This document shows positions 28,144 to 38,382 of a stretch of DNA of 64,000 nucleotides, piece by piece; within the stretch, counting starts at the first letter, position 1; every line of letters starts with the position of its first letter. This DNA is from Euleptes europaea (Eukaryota; Chordata; Lepidosauria; Squamata; Sphaerodactylidae): contig NC_079332.1 of NCBI RefSeq assembly GCF_029931775.1, forward strand, positions 18,359,803-18,423,802, in the 5' to 3' direction. The notes below the pieces were generated by a model. It was not told the DNA's origin, did no database searches, and saw only the letters and a list, made by a program, of their open reading frames with translations. A program made the translations under genes and the position numbers.

Positions 28144-30045
28144 AATGAATGAATGAGTTTTATTCATGGCATGCAGCCATAGGCCATTACAAACATGTCA
28201 ACAATGACCTCTTAGAGGTACAATTACCTCTTTATACATAATATAAAAGGAAAATATTCAAAATTAGTAAAAACGCAAAACCATATTAAATAAATTAATA
28301 AAATGCAAACATTGTTAGCTAAAAATTGCAGCAAAATCCCGGCAAAGCAATAAGACCTATCAATCATTTAAAATCAGTGCACAGAATTGACTCTTTTAGC
28401 AGCTATGTTGGGAGGTCTTATAGGAAACAAACCCATCAGATTCAGTTAACAAAAATATTAGTTTCTCAACACTAGAGCAAGTGTTAAAACCAGAAATCAA
28501 CCCGGCAAGAAATTTTGCCCTAGGTTCCGCATACAGAGGACAGTCGAGTATATAATGATGTAAATCCTCCAGAGCAGGTGATCCACAGATACAAAAGCGT
28601 TGATCTTTAGGTATCCTACAATAGCGCCCAGCAAATACAGCCGTTGGCATTGATTGAAAGCATAAGGGACGTAAAAGCTGCTCCAAGTTTTGGATTTGAA
28701 ATATTTACTAAGTAGGGAGCTCTAAGGGTGGTCAGTTCTAAAAAAATTAAACCGGGGGGGTGGGGGGTCACCGATTTCAGTATTAGTGATCTATCCATCA
28801 GGGCATCCGATTTATAGACCTGGTCTTTGAGCTGGGAAATGTCTTCTGATGACCCTAATAGATCGTCTGGGATTGAGTATTGGGATAGGATCTTACTGAG
28901 GAAGACAAGGCGTGATGGATCTTTCATTAGCATAAAATTAAATGATTAACTGCTAAATGAATTTGTTCTAGCTGTTCTGTTCCCCCCCCCTTAATTTTAA
29001 TACAGCTATATGTACGCATGCCCTGAGCGAGGGGAGATCAGTTTCTGCTCTCATTGGGGCTGCTGGGGTCCCCTTTGGAAGAACCAGAATATGCCTTAGA
29101 AAATAGTTTTGAATAGTTTCTAAACTAGATAAATTGTCCTGTTCCCATCCCCACACTTCCACCAGGTGTGGAATGACCTTACTTTTGTATAATTTTAAGA
29201 CAGGGTCTAAAGGCAAGCTTCCCTTTGTATAGAAAAAACGCAAAATTGATCCCACTATCCTTAGCTCAGAGGACCTAACTGTAACTGTATGCACATTCCA
29301 GTTTAGGGTCTCCTTGAATGTAACTCCAAGGTACTTAAAAGAGCAGCACGGCTTAAGAGGAGTACCTAAGATACTCCAGGGAGCTATTTTAGGCCTTTTC
29401 CTGAAGACCATTACTTTTGTCTTCTCATAGTTAATGTTTAAAGCCTCTTCCTTGCAATATCATCCCAGTTGTTGCAGCACCCTTCTCAAACCAACTTTGG
29501 TAAAGGAGATTATAGCCATGTCGTCCGCATACAATAGGACCGAAATTTTTTGGTGTCCAAGTGAGGGTGGAACAAAATGCGGGCCTGAAAGCCTCTCAAC
29601 AAAATCAAATTATGAACAGATTGAAAAGTACATGCCCCTGCTTCCCCCCCTTACAGATTGGAGTTCTGTTGGTTAGGGAGCCAGATCTTCCTACCCTAAT
29701 TTGAGCATAGATGTCCGTGTGTAACTCACGCAATAGGATAAGTAGTTGCTTGTCAATGTTTTTCCTTGATAGCTTTGATCAATGACGCTCTCTTTCTCTA
29801 GAGACAAATGCAGCAGCCAAGTCTACAAACGCTACGAATAACGCTTTAGTTGGACCGTTAATGCCTGAAAATGCAAGTTGATGGAGCGTTTGGCAGTGAT
29901 CGGCTGTACAAAGTCCCTTTCTAAATCCTGCTTCATGCGGGTGCAGGATCTGATTCTCAGTCACCCATTCTTCCAGTTTATGCAGCATATTTTTGCTGTA
30001 TAACTTTGCTGCAATGTCCAACAGGCTTTTGTCTTGAATACCCTA
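28144..30045 (-). mobile_element. LINE with C-terminal CCHC finger (family unassigned)
   Basis: Minus-strand frames in order encode an RT-like piece (FVDLAAAF, 30021-29779), FKYLGVTFKETLNWNVH (29411-28968), RT-thumb-like sequence, and a cysteine-histidine motif RFCICGSPALEDLHHYILDC (28686-28396). The left end has a (TGAA)n tail beside TTTTATTCATGGCATGC. It is 5' truncated and broken by several stops. Related C-termini occur at 36691-37041 and 62315-62605. Confidence 0.75.
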
Positions 30046-30990
30046 TAGGGCTTCTATACGTTGGCGGTGACTTGACTGCGCTTTCCACCACGACTGGAGG
30101 TGTGGTTACCTTTGAAATGTCCTTTTCCATTGTTTATTGGGAGTGGGACGTCTCTGTTCTTGGCTTTCCAGATGAGTAGTCCCACCTTTCCTATTCCTTC
30201 CTCCTGATTTAATGGGATGCCACCCACAGTCTCTTGGACTTATTCCAGCGTTCGAGGCCAGAAACGGCGGCTCGAATTGAGTCCCATGTCGGTGGCCCTC
30301 ATTAAAAGGTTACTTTCGGTTTGGCACTGGCTTTGCCCGTAAGCCATTATTAGAATTCCTTCGGTGTCCTTTTAGGAACGGAGACTCGTCGCTCACTGAA
30401 ACAGAGCCGGAGAGAAATTTTGGTGACGTGTGGGCAGCCGGCACAGTCCGGAGCTCGGCTGAGCCCTGCTGAGATGGACGGGAGCAGACAGAGGCCTCGC
30501 GTGAACCCTGGGTGTTTTTTTAATTGCCTTTCATTCTCAGATTTATCCCTGAAAACGAGTGGGCTGGATACTTAGCAGAACTCCTAGAGTAGGGGGGGCG
30601 GATAAACTTCCTAAAAATCTTTGTAAAAGAAAAATTAAAACTGGTATCCCTTATGTCTGTATACCTGGCCTACAAGAATCTTCAAAGAATGAATGACTCT
30701 CTTGGAGGGTGGTATTAGTCATCTTTGAGAAGTCTGGTTGAAAGTAGCTCAGATTTCCAAATGATGGGTAGGAGTTTTTGTTTGTTTATGTAGAGTGTCA
30801 GCACTTGCCCTATCGAGAACCCCTAACCACAGCAGGAGACGAAGTTGTCCAAAGAAGTTGGTTTAATGGTAGCATAGGTAAGCAGAGCATAGAGAACCCA
30901 AGACAGCAATGGAGGAAACTGGCTTGCACTTGATAATATAAAAGCATTGAAAAAAGCACTCATCAGTACAGCTTCAAGAGATTACATATT
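30046..30990. other. ABCC1 intron 1, no feature recognised
   Basis: Unassigned intronic sequence without recognisable exons or repeats. Confidence 0.5.
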
Positions 30991-30994
30991 ACAA

Positions 30995-31430
30995 ACGGTA
31001 CAGAGCCAGTGTGGTGTAGTAAGAGCAGGGGTGTCGAACTCAATCATTACTAGGGCTGGATTTGACACAAATGCCACTTGGTAAGGCCTGGCCATGCCTC
31101 GCTGGCCCAGATCGAGAATGGAGGTGGCTGCCTTGGCCGGCTCGTGGGCCGGACAAGAGCTCTCCAGGGGCCGGATCCGGCCCACGGGCCATATGTTTGA
31201 CACCCCCTGAGTTAGAGTGTCGAGCTATGATCTGGGAGACCCAAGTTTGAATTCCCCCTCTGCCCTGGAGGCTTTGCTGGGTGACTTTGGGCCAGGCAGA
31301 CACTCTCAGCCTAGCCTACCTTCCAGGGTTGTTGTGAGGATAAAATGGAGGAAAGGTGAATGACAGAAGCTGCTTTGGGGAGAAAAGCGGGGTACAAACG
31401 AAGTAAAATAAAATAAACAATTTATTGAAA
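30995..31430 (+). repeat. tRNA-derived SINE, split by a hAT MITE
   Basis: The head AGAGCCAGTGTGGTGTAGT is interrupted after 31025. After 31210 it resumes AGAGTGTCGAGCTATGATCT, then GTTTGAATTCCCC and CGGGGTACAAACGAAGTAAA. Confidence 0.85.
31026..31209. mobile_element. Short hAT MITE
   Basis: Ends CAGGGGTGTCGAACTC and GTTTGACACCCCCTG are inverted. It is flanked by AGTAAGAG (31018-31025) and AGTTAGAG (31210-31217). It is 184 bp long. A relative is seen at 57818. Confidence 0.9.
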
Positions 31431-31434
31431 ATGT

Positions 31435-31895
31435 TTGTTAGCTGCCTTTCTGCTGTACAGGAGCTTGAGGTGGCTTTCAATACAAACTCAATAAAATACA
31501 TTAAAAAACCACGACTAAAAATCAATTTAAAATGACCAGTAAGCAGACGAACTGAAACTAATCAGTTGCCTTCGTGAATAAGACCACTTCCCATTTGTCT
31601 CCGCTAAGGATCATTTACACTTTTGAACGATTGCTGTGACCCTTGTAAGCTGGCGATCGGTCCTGAACCCCCTTTTCCTGGAAGCGGCTGGACGAATTTG
31701 TGCCCCACCCGCCGTGAGAGTGCGGTTCTCGGCTGACACGTTGAGCGACTTTTTCTACCAGAATCCCCCCCTTTTTTTTTGTTTTCAGCTTGGCAGAGTG
31801 TTTCCTCCTCAGATAAGGGGGCCAGCCAGGGGCGTGATGCCTCCCCTCCAATATCTGTTCCCCTTCCATGGGCTATGTGATGGATGCAGTGTAGC
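31435..31895. other. ABCC1 intron 1, no gene recognised
   Basis: Begins with AT-rich LINE-tail-like sequence to about 31560, then unassigned sequence. Confidence 0.35.
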
Positions 31896-32240
31896 ATTCC
31901 ACCTTGGAACTCCTGGATTTATGTATTGTGGAACTCCCTGCCCCAGGATGTGGGGATGGCTGCCAACTTGGAAGGCTTTCAGAGGGGAGTGGACATGTTC
32001 ATGGAGGACTATCCATGGCTACTGGTCAAAATGGTTACTAGTCATGCTGCATACCTATTCTCTCCCTGGTCAGAGGAGCATGCCCATTATATTAGGTGCT
32101 GTGGAACACAGGCAGGATAAATACTGCTGCAGTTGCCTTGTTTGGGGGCTTCCTGGAGGCACCTGGTTGGCCACTATGGATCGCTGGACTTGATGGGCCT
32201 GGATCTGATCCAGCAGGGCCTTTCCTATATTCTTATGTAC
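31896..32240 (+). repeat. CR1-type LINE 3' end (second subfamily)
   Basis: Encodes LWNSLPQDVGMAANLEGFQR, followed by the 3' UTR (GGTTGGCCACTATGGATCGC) and the end CAGGGCCTTTCCTATATTCT. Confidence 0.85.
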
Positions 32241-32615
32241 TGGACTTTGAAATAATGAAAAGCTCTTTGGCTTAACTGGGTATGCATTGGGGCTGTTCTA
32301 CTTCGAATGTACATGAGAATTTTTTCCAGTTGTTTCCTGCAACAGGAAGCTGCATATGCCAAAATGCTCATTTCTAAGCCGCCGTTGAAGGTAAAGGAAA
32401 CCCTGACGTGCTTCACGTCTGGTGTTCCTCAAAAAGCTTGAGAGAGAGACCACAATCTAAGAAGCAACGTAGAAAAGGTTGCAATTTCAGAATGCAGTGT
32501 TATACCCTGGATTTAAAAAATGATTTTATACCCTGCCTTTTTCTCTCCAGTGGGGACCCAAAAGTGGCTTGCATCGTTTTCTCCTCCATTTTATTGTCAC
32601 AACAACCCTGCACGG
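32241..32615. other. ABCC1 intron 1, no feature recognised
   Basis: Unassigned, apart from a LINE-tail-like piece near 32530-32610. Confidence 0.4.
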
Positions 32616-32985
32616 TAGGTTCAACCAAGAGTGTGATGTGGTGGTTAGAGGGAAGACTAGGATCTAAAAGACCCAGGTTCAAACCCCTGCTCTGTCATGG
32701 AAGCTTGCTGGGTGACCCTGGGCCAGTCACACGCTCTCAGCCTAAACTTACCTTACAGGGTTGCTGTGAGGATAAAATGTAGGAAAGGAGAGAATGACGT
32801 AAGCCACTTTGGGTGCCCATTGGAGAGAAAGGTAGGGTATAAATTAAGGAAATAAATAAGCCCTGTGAGGTAGTCTGTGTGATCGGCCCAAGGTCACCCA
32901 GTGAGCTTCCCGGGCAGAGTGGAGATTCAAACCTGGGTCTCCCAGGCCCTAGCCTGATGCTCTAACCACTCCGCCACACTGGCGA
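32616..32985. repeat. Two opposed tRNA-derived SINE fragments
   Basis: 32625-32855 runs plus (GTGATGTGGTGGTTAGAGGG, B box GGTTCAAACCCC, tail GGTAGGGTATAAATTAAGGA). 32860-32985 runs minus (AAGGTCACCCAGTGAGCTTC, ending TCTAACCACTCCGCCACACT). Confidence 0.75.
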
Positions 32986-33530
32986 AGCGAAGCTGTAGTC
33001 CCCACGCTGCTTACTCCACAGCCGCACCACGGACACCGGAGGAACCCCTTTGCAGGCCGCTGCGGGTGCGAAATGCTGAGGAAGTCGGCTTTTGCTAGCC
33101 GGCCGGCACCGCTGCTTCTGCCTCTGGCGGATCAATCGCGTAGTTGTCAAAGCCGATCTAGACATTTCCTGAATGTTTTTTGGGTTGCTGACCAAGCATG
33201 CTCGCGTGCGTGCTCGCGCTCTCTCTCTGTATGCCATTTACATTGGACAAAATGCTCTGGGGAGCCATTCCGTTGCTGAAAAGGCCCAGCCGTTTTAGTA
33301 CATGGCACTGGACGCCGGAGGGAGAAGTCCAGTGTGTGTGTTTATTTCAGGTGGGGTTTTTGTTCCCGTGCTGACTCTGCCGACTCTGACTTTTGGCCGA
33401 CTGGCGTTTCTAATTGATATCCTGCCTTTCTGCCTTAATTTTTTGCTCTGTAAATATGAAATATTACTAGCATTTTGAAAAGGCCCATATAGAAATTAGT
33501 TTTCATAATTGATGGTGAGAGCAAGCGTGG
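32986..33530. other. ABCC1 intron 1, no feature recognised
   Basis: Unassigned intronic sequence, moderately CpG-rich at 33000-33130. Confidence 0.4.
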
Positions 33531-33859
33531 TGTCGTGGTGAAGAAGAAGAGTTGGTTTTTATATGCAGTTTTTCTCTGCCACTTAAGGCAGAATCAAACC
33601 CGCTTACAATCACCTTCCCTTCCCCTCCCCACAACAGACACCCGGGGAGGTACAGTGAGGGGGGAAAGTATTTGATCCCCTGCTGAATTTGCCCGTTTGC
33701 CCTCTGACGAAGAAATGACCAGTCCATAATTTTAATGGTAGGTCTATTGTAGCTGTGAGAGACAGAATAACAACAGGAAAACCCCCAGATACCCAGAAGA
33801 CAAAAGTCAGAGACTGATGTGGATTATAATGAGTGAAATAAGTATTTGATCCCTTTGCA

Positions 33860-34828
33860 AAAGATGACTTAGTACTTGGTGGCAAGGTCAGACGTTTCTT
33901 GTAGGTGGCCACCAGGTTTGCAAACATCTCAGGAGGTATTTTGTCCCACTCCTCTTTGCAGATCCTCTCCAAGTCAGAAAGATTTCGAGGCTGATGTGTA
34001 GCTACTCGAACCTTCAGCTCCCTCCACAGATTTTCAACGGGATTAAGGTCTGGAGACTGGCTAGGCCACTCCAGGACCTTAATGTGCTTCTTCTTGAGCC
34101 ACTCCTTTGTTGCCTTGGCCGTGTGTTTTGGGTCATTATCATGCTGGAATACCGATTTTCAATGCCCTGGCTGAGGGAAGGAGGTGCTCACCCAAGATTT
34201 GACGATACATGGTCCCGTCCATCGTCCCTTCGATGCGGTGAAGGTGTCCTGTCCCCTTAGCAGAAAAACACCCCCAAAGCATAATATGTCCCCCTCCATG
34301 TTGGACGGTGGGAATGGTGTTCTTGGGGTCGTAGGCAGCATTCCTCCTCCTCCAAACACGGCGAGTTGAGTTGATGCCAAAGAGCTCGATTTTGGTCTCA
34401 TCTGACCACAACACTTTCATCCAGTTCTCCTCTGGGTCATTCAGATGTGCATTGGCAAACTGCAGACAGGCCTGTACATGTGCTGTCTTGAGCAAGGGGA
34501 CCTTGCGGGCTCTGCAAGATCTCAGTCCTTCACGGCGTAGTGTGTTACCAACTGTTTTCATGGTGACTATGGTCCCAGCTGCCCTGAGATCATTGACAAG
34601 TTCCCCCCGAGTAGTTCTGGGCTGCTTCATCACCGTTCTCATGGTCATTGCAACTCCACGAGATGAGATCTTGCATGGAGCCCCAGACCGAGGGAGGTTG
34701 ACGGTTAGGGTTAGGGTTGTCACCTTCTCACCAAGCTGCTTGGCAATAGTCTTGTAGCCCAGTCCAGCCTTGTGCAGGTCTACAATCTTGTCCCTGACAT
34801 CCTTGGACAGCTCTTTGGTCTTGGTCAT
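33860..34828 (-). pseudogene. Tc1 transposase, inactivated
   Basis: Starts [20 protein letters not shown] at 34828. It contains the helix-turn-helix region, the [12 protein letters not shown] linker, [13 protein letters not shown] (first catalytic Asp), and [18 protein letters not shown] with [13 protein letters not shown]. The frame is lost near 34145, just before the expected HDNDP catalytic block. The C-terminal [20 protein letters not shown] lies in another frame at about 33880-33960. Between EKVTT and TVNLPRSG about a dozen expected residues are replaced by a telomere-like tract. Confidence 0.9.
34703..34718 (+). repeat. Telomere-like TTAGGG tract inside Tc1
   Basis: GGTTAGGGTTAGGGTT, about two and a half vertebrate telomere units, at a point where transposase codons are missing. 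Confidence 0.9.
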
Positions 34829-34876
34829 GGTGGCTAGTTTGGAATCCGATGGATTGACTGCTTCTGCCGACAGCAG

Positions 34877-34896
34877 AACCCTAACCCTAACCCTAA
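34877..34896 (-). repeat. Second telomere-like tract inside Tc1
   Basis: AACCCTAACCCTAACCCTAA, three units, in opposite orientation to the tract at 34703, between the transposase start and the right inverted repeat. Confidence 0.9.
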
Positions 34897-35305
34897 TCTG
34901 GCTGGTTGATAGGGAATCAAATACTTATTTCACTCATGCACATCAATCTCTGACTTTTGTCTTCTGGGTTTCTGGGGTTTTTCCTGTTGTTATTCTGTCT
35001 CTCACAGCTACCATAAACCTACCATTAAAATTATGGACTGGTCATTTCTTCGTCAGAGGGCAAACGGGCAAATTCAGCAGGGGATCTAATACTTTTTCCC
35101 CTCACTGTGGGTGGGGCTGAGAGAGCTGTGACTAGCCCAAGGTCAACCAGCTGGCTTCACGTGGAGGAGTGGGGAAACAAATCCAGTTCACCAGATTAGC
35201 CTCTGTCGCTCATGTGGAGGAGTGGGGAATCAAACCCGGTTCTCCAGATCAGACTCCACCACTCCAAACCACTGTTCTTAACCACTACACCACGCTGGCT
35301 CTCTA

Positions 35306-35636
35306 ACAGTGAACTCTAATCTGGTGAACCGGATTCGATTCCCCACTCCTCCACATGTGCAGCAGACTCGTAATTTAGGGAACTGGGTTCGATTCCCCAC
35401 TCTTCCACGTGAGCAGTGGACTCTAATCTGGTGAACCAGGTTGGTTTCCCTGCTCCTCTACTTGAAGCCTGCTGGGTGACCTTGGGCTCGTCACCATTCT
35501 CTCCGAACTCTCTCAGCCCCACCTACCTCACATGGTGTCTGTTTTGGGGAGGGGGAAGGGAAGGCGATTGTAAGCAGCTTTGAGACTCCTTAAAGGTAGA
35601 GAAAAGCAGGGTATAAAAGCCAACTCTTCTCACAAG
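35306..35636 (+). repeat. tRNA-derived SINE
   Basis: Contains two GATTCGATTCCCCACTC-type units, body GGTGACCTTGGGCTCGTCAC and tail AAGCAGGGTATAAAAGCCAA. Confidence 0.85.
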
Positions 35637-36087
35637 CTGATTTCCTGGATTTGGCACTAGGCAGCTTATTTACAGCCCCTCCTGATAAGAAGAATTGCTC
35701 TTGAGTGAAATTCTTTTCCGGAAATGTTCTTGGAAAGTTCCACGCTGCACCCCTCTTAAGATGGGATCCATGAGGTCAATATGACTGCAGGAATATTATG
35801 ATCTTGGAAGTGGATAACTGCAGATGGTTTGTTTCGGAGATAAGCGAACTGCTGAGAGTAAGTAGTTGGAACCTAACAGGAGTCCATCCGGCCTTGGTCA
35901 ACCCAGATAATAGTATTTGTTTAAGCAGTTGTTGGGGCAGCAAAGTACACAAGTACATCCTCTGTGCTGATAACTTATCAATGTCGGATGACGGGCAGGC
36001 AGAAAATGTCCCCTGTTGAGCTAGTATTTGTTTTGAAAGTGATCAGAATCCTATACGGTGGATGGTGAACCCAAAGGGGGTCTTCTG

Positions 36088-36300
36088 GGGAGGGGCTGTG
36101 GCTCAGTGGTAGAGCACCTGCTTGGCATGCAGGAGGTCCCGGGTTCAAACCCCAGTGGCATCTCCAGTTAAAGGAACTAGGCAAGTAGGTGATGTGAAAG
36201 ACCTCTGCCTGGGGCCTTGGAGAACAGCTGCCGGTCTGAGTAGACAAACCTGACCTTGACGGACCAAAGGTCTGATTCAGTATGAGGCAGCTTCATGTGT
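36088..36300 (+). repeat. tRNA-Ala-derived SINE
   Basis: Complete copy: GGGGCTGTGGCTCAGTGGTA, B box GGGTTCAAACCCCAG, end GAGGCAGCTTCATGTGTG. Confidence 0.9.
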
Positions 36301-36447
36301 GTAGACATAACCTGTTTTTTTAGAATGATTCTTGGGGTCTGGGAAGTAGCATCAAAGACCAATAAATTCACACTATATATAACAATCTTACAGCATTTCA
36401 AATAAAATAGGATATAAAAACTTTTATCAAAATTAAAATCAGATTGA

Positions 36448-36600
36448 AAGGTAAAGGTGCGAGCACCGGGTCATTCCTGACCCATGGGATGACGTCACAT
36501 CCCGATGTTTACTAGGCAGACTCTTTTTTAGGGGGTGGTTTGCCAGTGCCTTCCCCAGTCATCTTCCCTTTACCCCCAGCAAGCTGGGTACTCAGATTAC
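36448..36600 (-). repeat. Sauria-type SINE 3' half
   Basis: The plus strand starts GAAAGGTAAAGGTGCGAGCA and reads CATTCCTGACCCATGGGATG, CCCGATGTTTACTAGGCAGA and CCCAGCAAGCTGGGTACTCA, the reverse of the element at 4470-4975. Confidence 0.85.
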
Positions 36601-36649
36601 TGCATAGTAATTTGACAATTATCTCTTTCCTATAAACAAAACAGCCATC

Positions 36650-37085
36650 AGGTTTCTCTCCTTTTGAAATCCAGTAGTTTAAGCTCAACTTTATCTGCGT
36701 CTTCTGCTTTTTAATTTACTACGTACTTTAATCTCCACAAGGCAAAATTTGGCAACCTGTCTTGTAGTCGAAGGGTTTTCTTCTGCCAGTAGTCTTCCAA
36801 GTTTATATTTGTTAGAATAACCAGATAGGTTTTCCAATAGTGGGGATAATATGGCGAGTCGAAGCTGATTATATATAGGGCATTTAAAGAAAATGTGCTT
36901 CCTAGTCTTGACTTCTCTGCATGGACAGATCCTCCTCTCTAGCAGAATCTTATTATATCTACCTTCCATTACAGCAGATGGTAGTACATCGCATCTAGCT
37001 AGTGTAACGATTCTGTGTAGTTTGATTACACTTAGCTCCATATGATATGAGAGCAGCGCTAGTATATATCTGTTTTTTTGTAGAT
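36650..37085 (-). repeat. LINE C-terminal region with CCHC finger
   Basis: Minus strand 37041-36691 encodes RRICPCREVKTRKHIFFKCP, then LSPLLENLSGYSNKYKLGRL and AKFCLVEIKVR. Same family pattern as 28144-30045 and 62290-62720. Confidence 0.65.
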
Positions 37086-37099
37086 GATAAGAAGCCGGG

Positions 37100-37290
37100 T
37101 GTCCTTGCTATGTCTTATTTATTTTATTTACTGTATTTATACCTTGCTTTTCTCCCCACTGTTCCAAAAGTGGCTTGCAGCATTCCCCCCTTTATCCTCT
37201 AGTCGCAGCTTTCTTAGAGCTCTCTCAGCCCCACCTACCTCCCAGGGTTTCTGTTGTGGGGAGGGGAAGGGAAGGTGATCATAAGCCAGT
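37100..37290 (+). repeat. SINE or LINE tail fragments
   Basis: 37195-37285 matches the body of the tRNA SINE (CTCTCTCAGCCCCACCTACC, AGGGGAAGGGAAGGTGATCA). The part before it is AT-rich. Confidence 0.6.
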
Positions 37291-37469
37291 TCTCCAAGAG
37301 AACCCGGTTCTCCAAGACTGTGCATGCCATTATCAATCTGGGCAGAACTGTCATCAAAGAAGTTGTGTGGTGGGGATGAAACAACAGAGAGGCCACCTGA
37401 TGTCTTATCAGAAACTAAAGTATCTGACTCTCTAAAGCTTATACCCAGAGGCCACCAAAGGTTTATAGG

Positions 37470-37528
37470 GGAGAGGCCATGGCTCAGTGGTAGAGCCTCT
37501 GCTTGGCATGCAGAAGGTCCCAGGTTCA
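37470..37528 (+). repeat. tRNA-Ala SINE head joined to CR1
   Basis: GAGGCCATGGCTCAGTGGTA to AGGTCCCAGGTTCA, then directly TAGAATCATAGAGTTGGAAG of a minus-strand CR1. The join marks a CR1 insertion in the B box. Confidence 0.8.
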
Positions 37529-38082
37529 TAGAATCATAGAGTTGGAAGTGACCACTAGGGCCATCAAGTGCAGCCCCCTGCACAATGCAGGACATTCACA
37601 ACTACCTCCTCCCTCCACACCCCTAGTGACCAGAAGATGCCCAAGATGCCCTCCCTCTCATCGTCTGCCTAAGGTCACAGAATCAGCATTGCTGACAGAT
37701 GGCCATCTAACCTCTTCTTAAAAACCTCCAGGGAAGGAGAGCTCACCACCTCCCGAGGAAGCCTGTTGTTCCACTGAGGAACCGCTCTAACTGTTAGAAA
37801 ATTCTTCCTAATGTCAAGACAGAAACTCTTTTGATTTAATTTCAACCCATTGGTTCTGGTCCGACCTTCTTGAGCAACATAAAACAACTCGGCACCCTCC
37901 TCTGTATGACAGCCCTTCAAGTAGTAGAAGATCTTATTCCCTCTCAGTCTTCTCTTCAGGCTAAACATCCCCAGCTCCTTCAACCTTTCCTCATAGGACT
38001 TGGTCTCCAGACCCCTCACCATCTTTATTGCCCTCCTCTGGACACTTTCCGGCTTGTCTACATCTTTCTTAAATTGTGGTGC

Positions 38083-38371
38083 TGTCAGCCCTTGGCCCAC
38101 AGAACCAGAAATCACCACAAAGTCGTATAGAGTCCAAACAGGTGGATTTTACTGATCAAATAGGCATACAGTGCAAACGAATAAAATGACAGCTATGAAA
38201 GGCTCACTAGCTGGGAGATATTATAAGGCAGGAAAGGCGGGAGATTACACGCAGGAATACAGTTTCCCAGGAGCTGAGTTCCCAGGCTTAGGCTTAGGCA
38301 TGCGACCTTGGGGGGCAGACAATACAGCACAGAGACAGCGGCAATAACGAAACCGAGATAGCAGCCTGACA
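38083..38371 (-). repeat. 3' LTR of the chromovirus
   Basis: 289 bp; the plus strand starts TGTCAGCCCTTGGCCCACAG and ends ATAGCAGCCTGACA. Same length as the other LTR and no difference seen by eye. The adjoining GAGGGGAGCAGAA (minus sense, 38372-38384) is a likely polypurine tract. Confidence 0.95.
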
Positions 38372-38382
38372 TTCTGCTCCCC

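Larger units (their letters stand above)
33653..35107 (-). mobile_element. Tc1/mariner element with long terminal inverted repeats
   Basis: Inverted repeats of about 200 bp (33653-33853 and 34912-35107) start CAGTGAGGGGGGAAAGTATT and end in its complement. It is inserted at a TA in a SINE; the second target copy now reads TG. It is 1455 bp long and the coding part is damaged. The ends resemble the widespread fish-type Tc1 elements known for horizontal transfer; this is from memory, not searched. Confidence 0.93.
33531..35305 (-). repeat. tRNA-derived SINE, split by a Tc1 element
   Basis: The tail (GAAGAAGAAGAGTTGGTTTT) begins near 33540 and stops at the TA 33651-33652. The body resumes at 35108 (GGTGGGGCTGAGAGAGC) and ends with the reverse-sense head CACTACACCACGCTGGCTCT. 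Confidence 0.9.

Noticed and set aside
34877-34896. A telomere end or chromosome fusion point
   Set aside because: Only three units, inside a transposon within an ordinary intron.
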